Of a DNA stretch of 64,000 nt, positions 63,927 to 64,000 are shown one piece after another (position 1 is the first letter of the stretch; each line of letters opens with the position of its first letter). The position numbers were made by a program, and so were the translations under genes. The stretch is from Tubulanus polymorphus (Eukaryota; Nemertea; Palaeonemertea; Tubulaniformes; Tubulanidae), in NCBI RefSeq assembly GCF_964204645.1, contig NC_134031.1, positions 17,543,307 through 17,607,306 on the forward strand. Reading direction: 5' to 3'. The notes under the pieces are model-generated. The model made no database searches, was not told the origin of the DNA, and worked only from the letters and a program-made list of their open reading frames with translations.

Positions 63927-64000
63927 GGGGTTTGGAGAGGGTTGGTAGGGTTGGGGGGAGGGAGGGAAGGGGAAGAGGGAGGGTGGGAGGGAAGGGGCGA
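63927..64000 (+). repeat. G-rich low-complexity tract with quadruplex potential
   Basis: It contains many runs of three or more G separated by short A/T spacers (GGGG, GGG, GGG, GGGGGG, GGG, GGG and so on) and continues to the window edge. Confidence 0.8.

Larger units (their letters stand above)
60008..64000. other. Right end of window, no recognised gene
   Basis: The left part should hold the PXYLP1 promoter. Open frames at 61597-61851 and 62283-62576 have no recognisable family or splice partners. A minisatellite (63093-63358) and a G-rich tract (63927-64000) are the only clear structures. Confidence 0.5.

Overview
This window is nuclear DNA from an animal. The genes carry many introns with GT-AG boundaries, AATAAA polyadenylation signals occur, the spaces between genes are long and AT-rich, and MITE-like repeats are scattered through introns and intergenic DNA. 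The gene set (GIGYF, AP2M1, Tan-like hydrolase, DNase II, HES, secreted PLA2, CPTP, WDR89, PXYLP1) fits a bilaterian invertebrate, most likely a marine spiralian (mollusc, annelid, nemertean or brachiopod grade). The species cannot be fixed from the sequence alone. No bacterial-type operon, CRISPR array, rRNA gene or convincing tRNA gene was seen.

Layout. 1-2704 (-): 5' part of a membrane-anchored JmjC/cupin-8 protein that runs off the left edge. 3500-3915: a tandemly repeated CRE/YY1-type promoter block. 4914-18086 (+): a complete 28-exon GIGYF gene (4EHP-GYF translational repressor scaffold). 19053-19523: six structured RNA hairpins with one shared internal-loop motif and covarying stems, lying between GIGYF and the convergent AP2M1. 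22263-25862 (-): AP2M1, clathrin adaptor mu subunit, 10 exons. 26989-28203 (+): intronless Tan-like C45 hydrolase. 28522-30963 (-): DNase II. 31140-35408: a recent duplication of that pair, giving a DNase II fragment, a 5'-truncated Tan-like pseudogene and a second intact DNase II. 37986-39074 (+) and 42521-44078 (-): two HES-type bHLH-Orange-WRPW repressors, tail to tail. 48316-49518 (+) and 49861-51257 (-): two secreted PLA2-family genes, tail to tail; the first lacks the calcium loop. 53160-54171 (-) CPTP and 54516-55622 (+) WDR89 are divergent. 57295-60007 (-): PXYLP1 (2-phosphoxylose phosphatase). 60008-64000: no recognised gene, a minisatellite and a G-rich end.

The genes are unrelated housekeeping, signalling and digestive or lysosomal genes, not one pathway. 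The linked sets are local paralogues (HES pair, PLA2 pair, Tan/DNase II duplication). Exon boundaries below were derived by hand from splice sites, reading phase and known family sequences; phases close in every gene listed as complete.

The strongest candidate for something undescribed is the hairpin array at 19053-19523. Next come the recent Tan/DNase II duplication, a GC-AG intron kept in both DNase II copies, a PLA2 paralogue without a calcium loop, and a piggyBac-like MITE whose TTAA target overlaps the CPTP stop codon.
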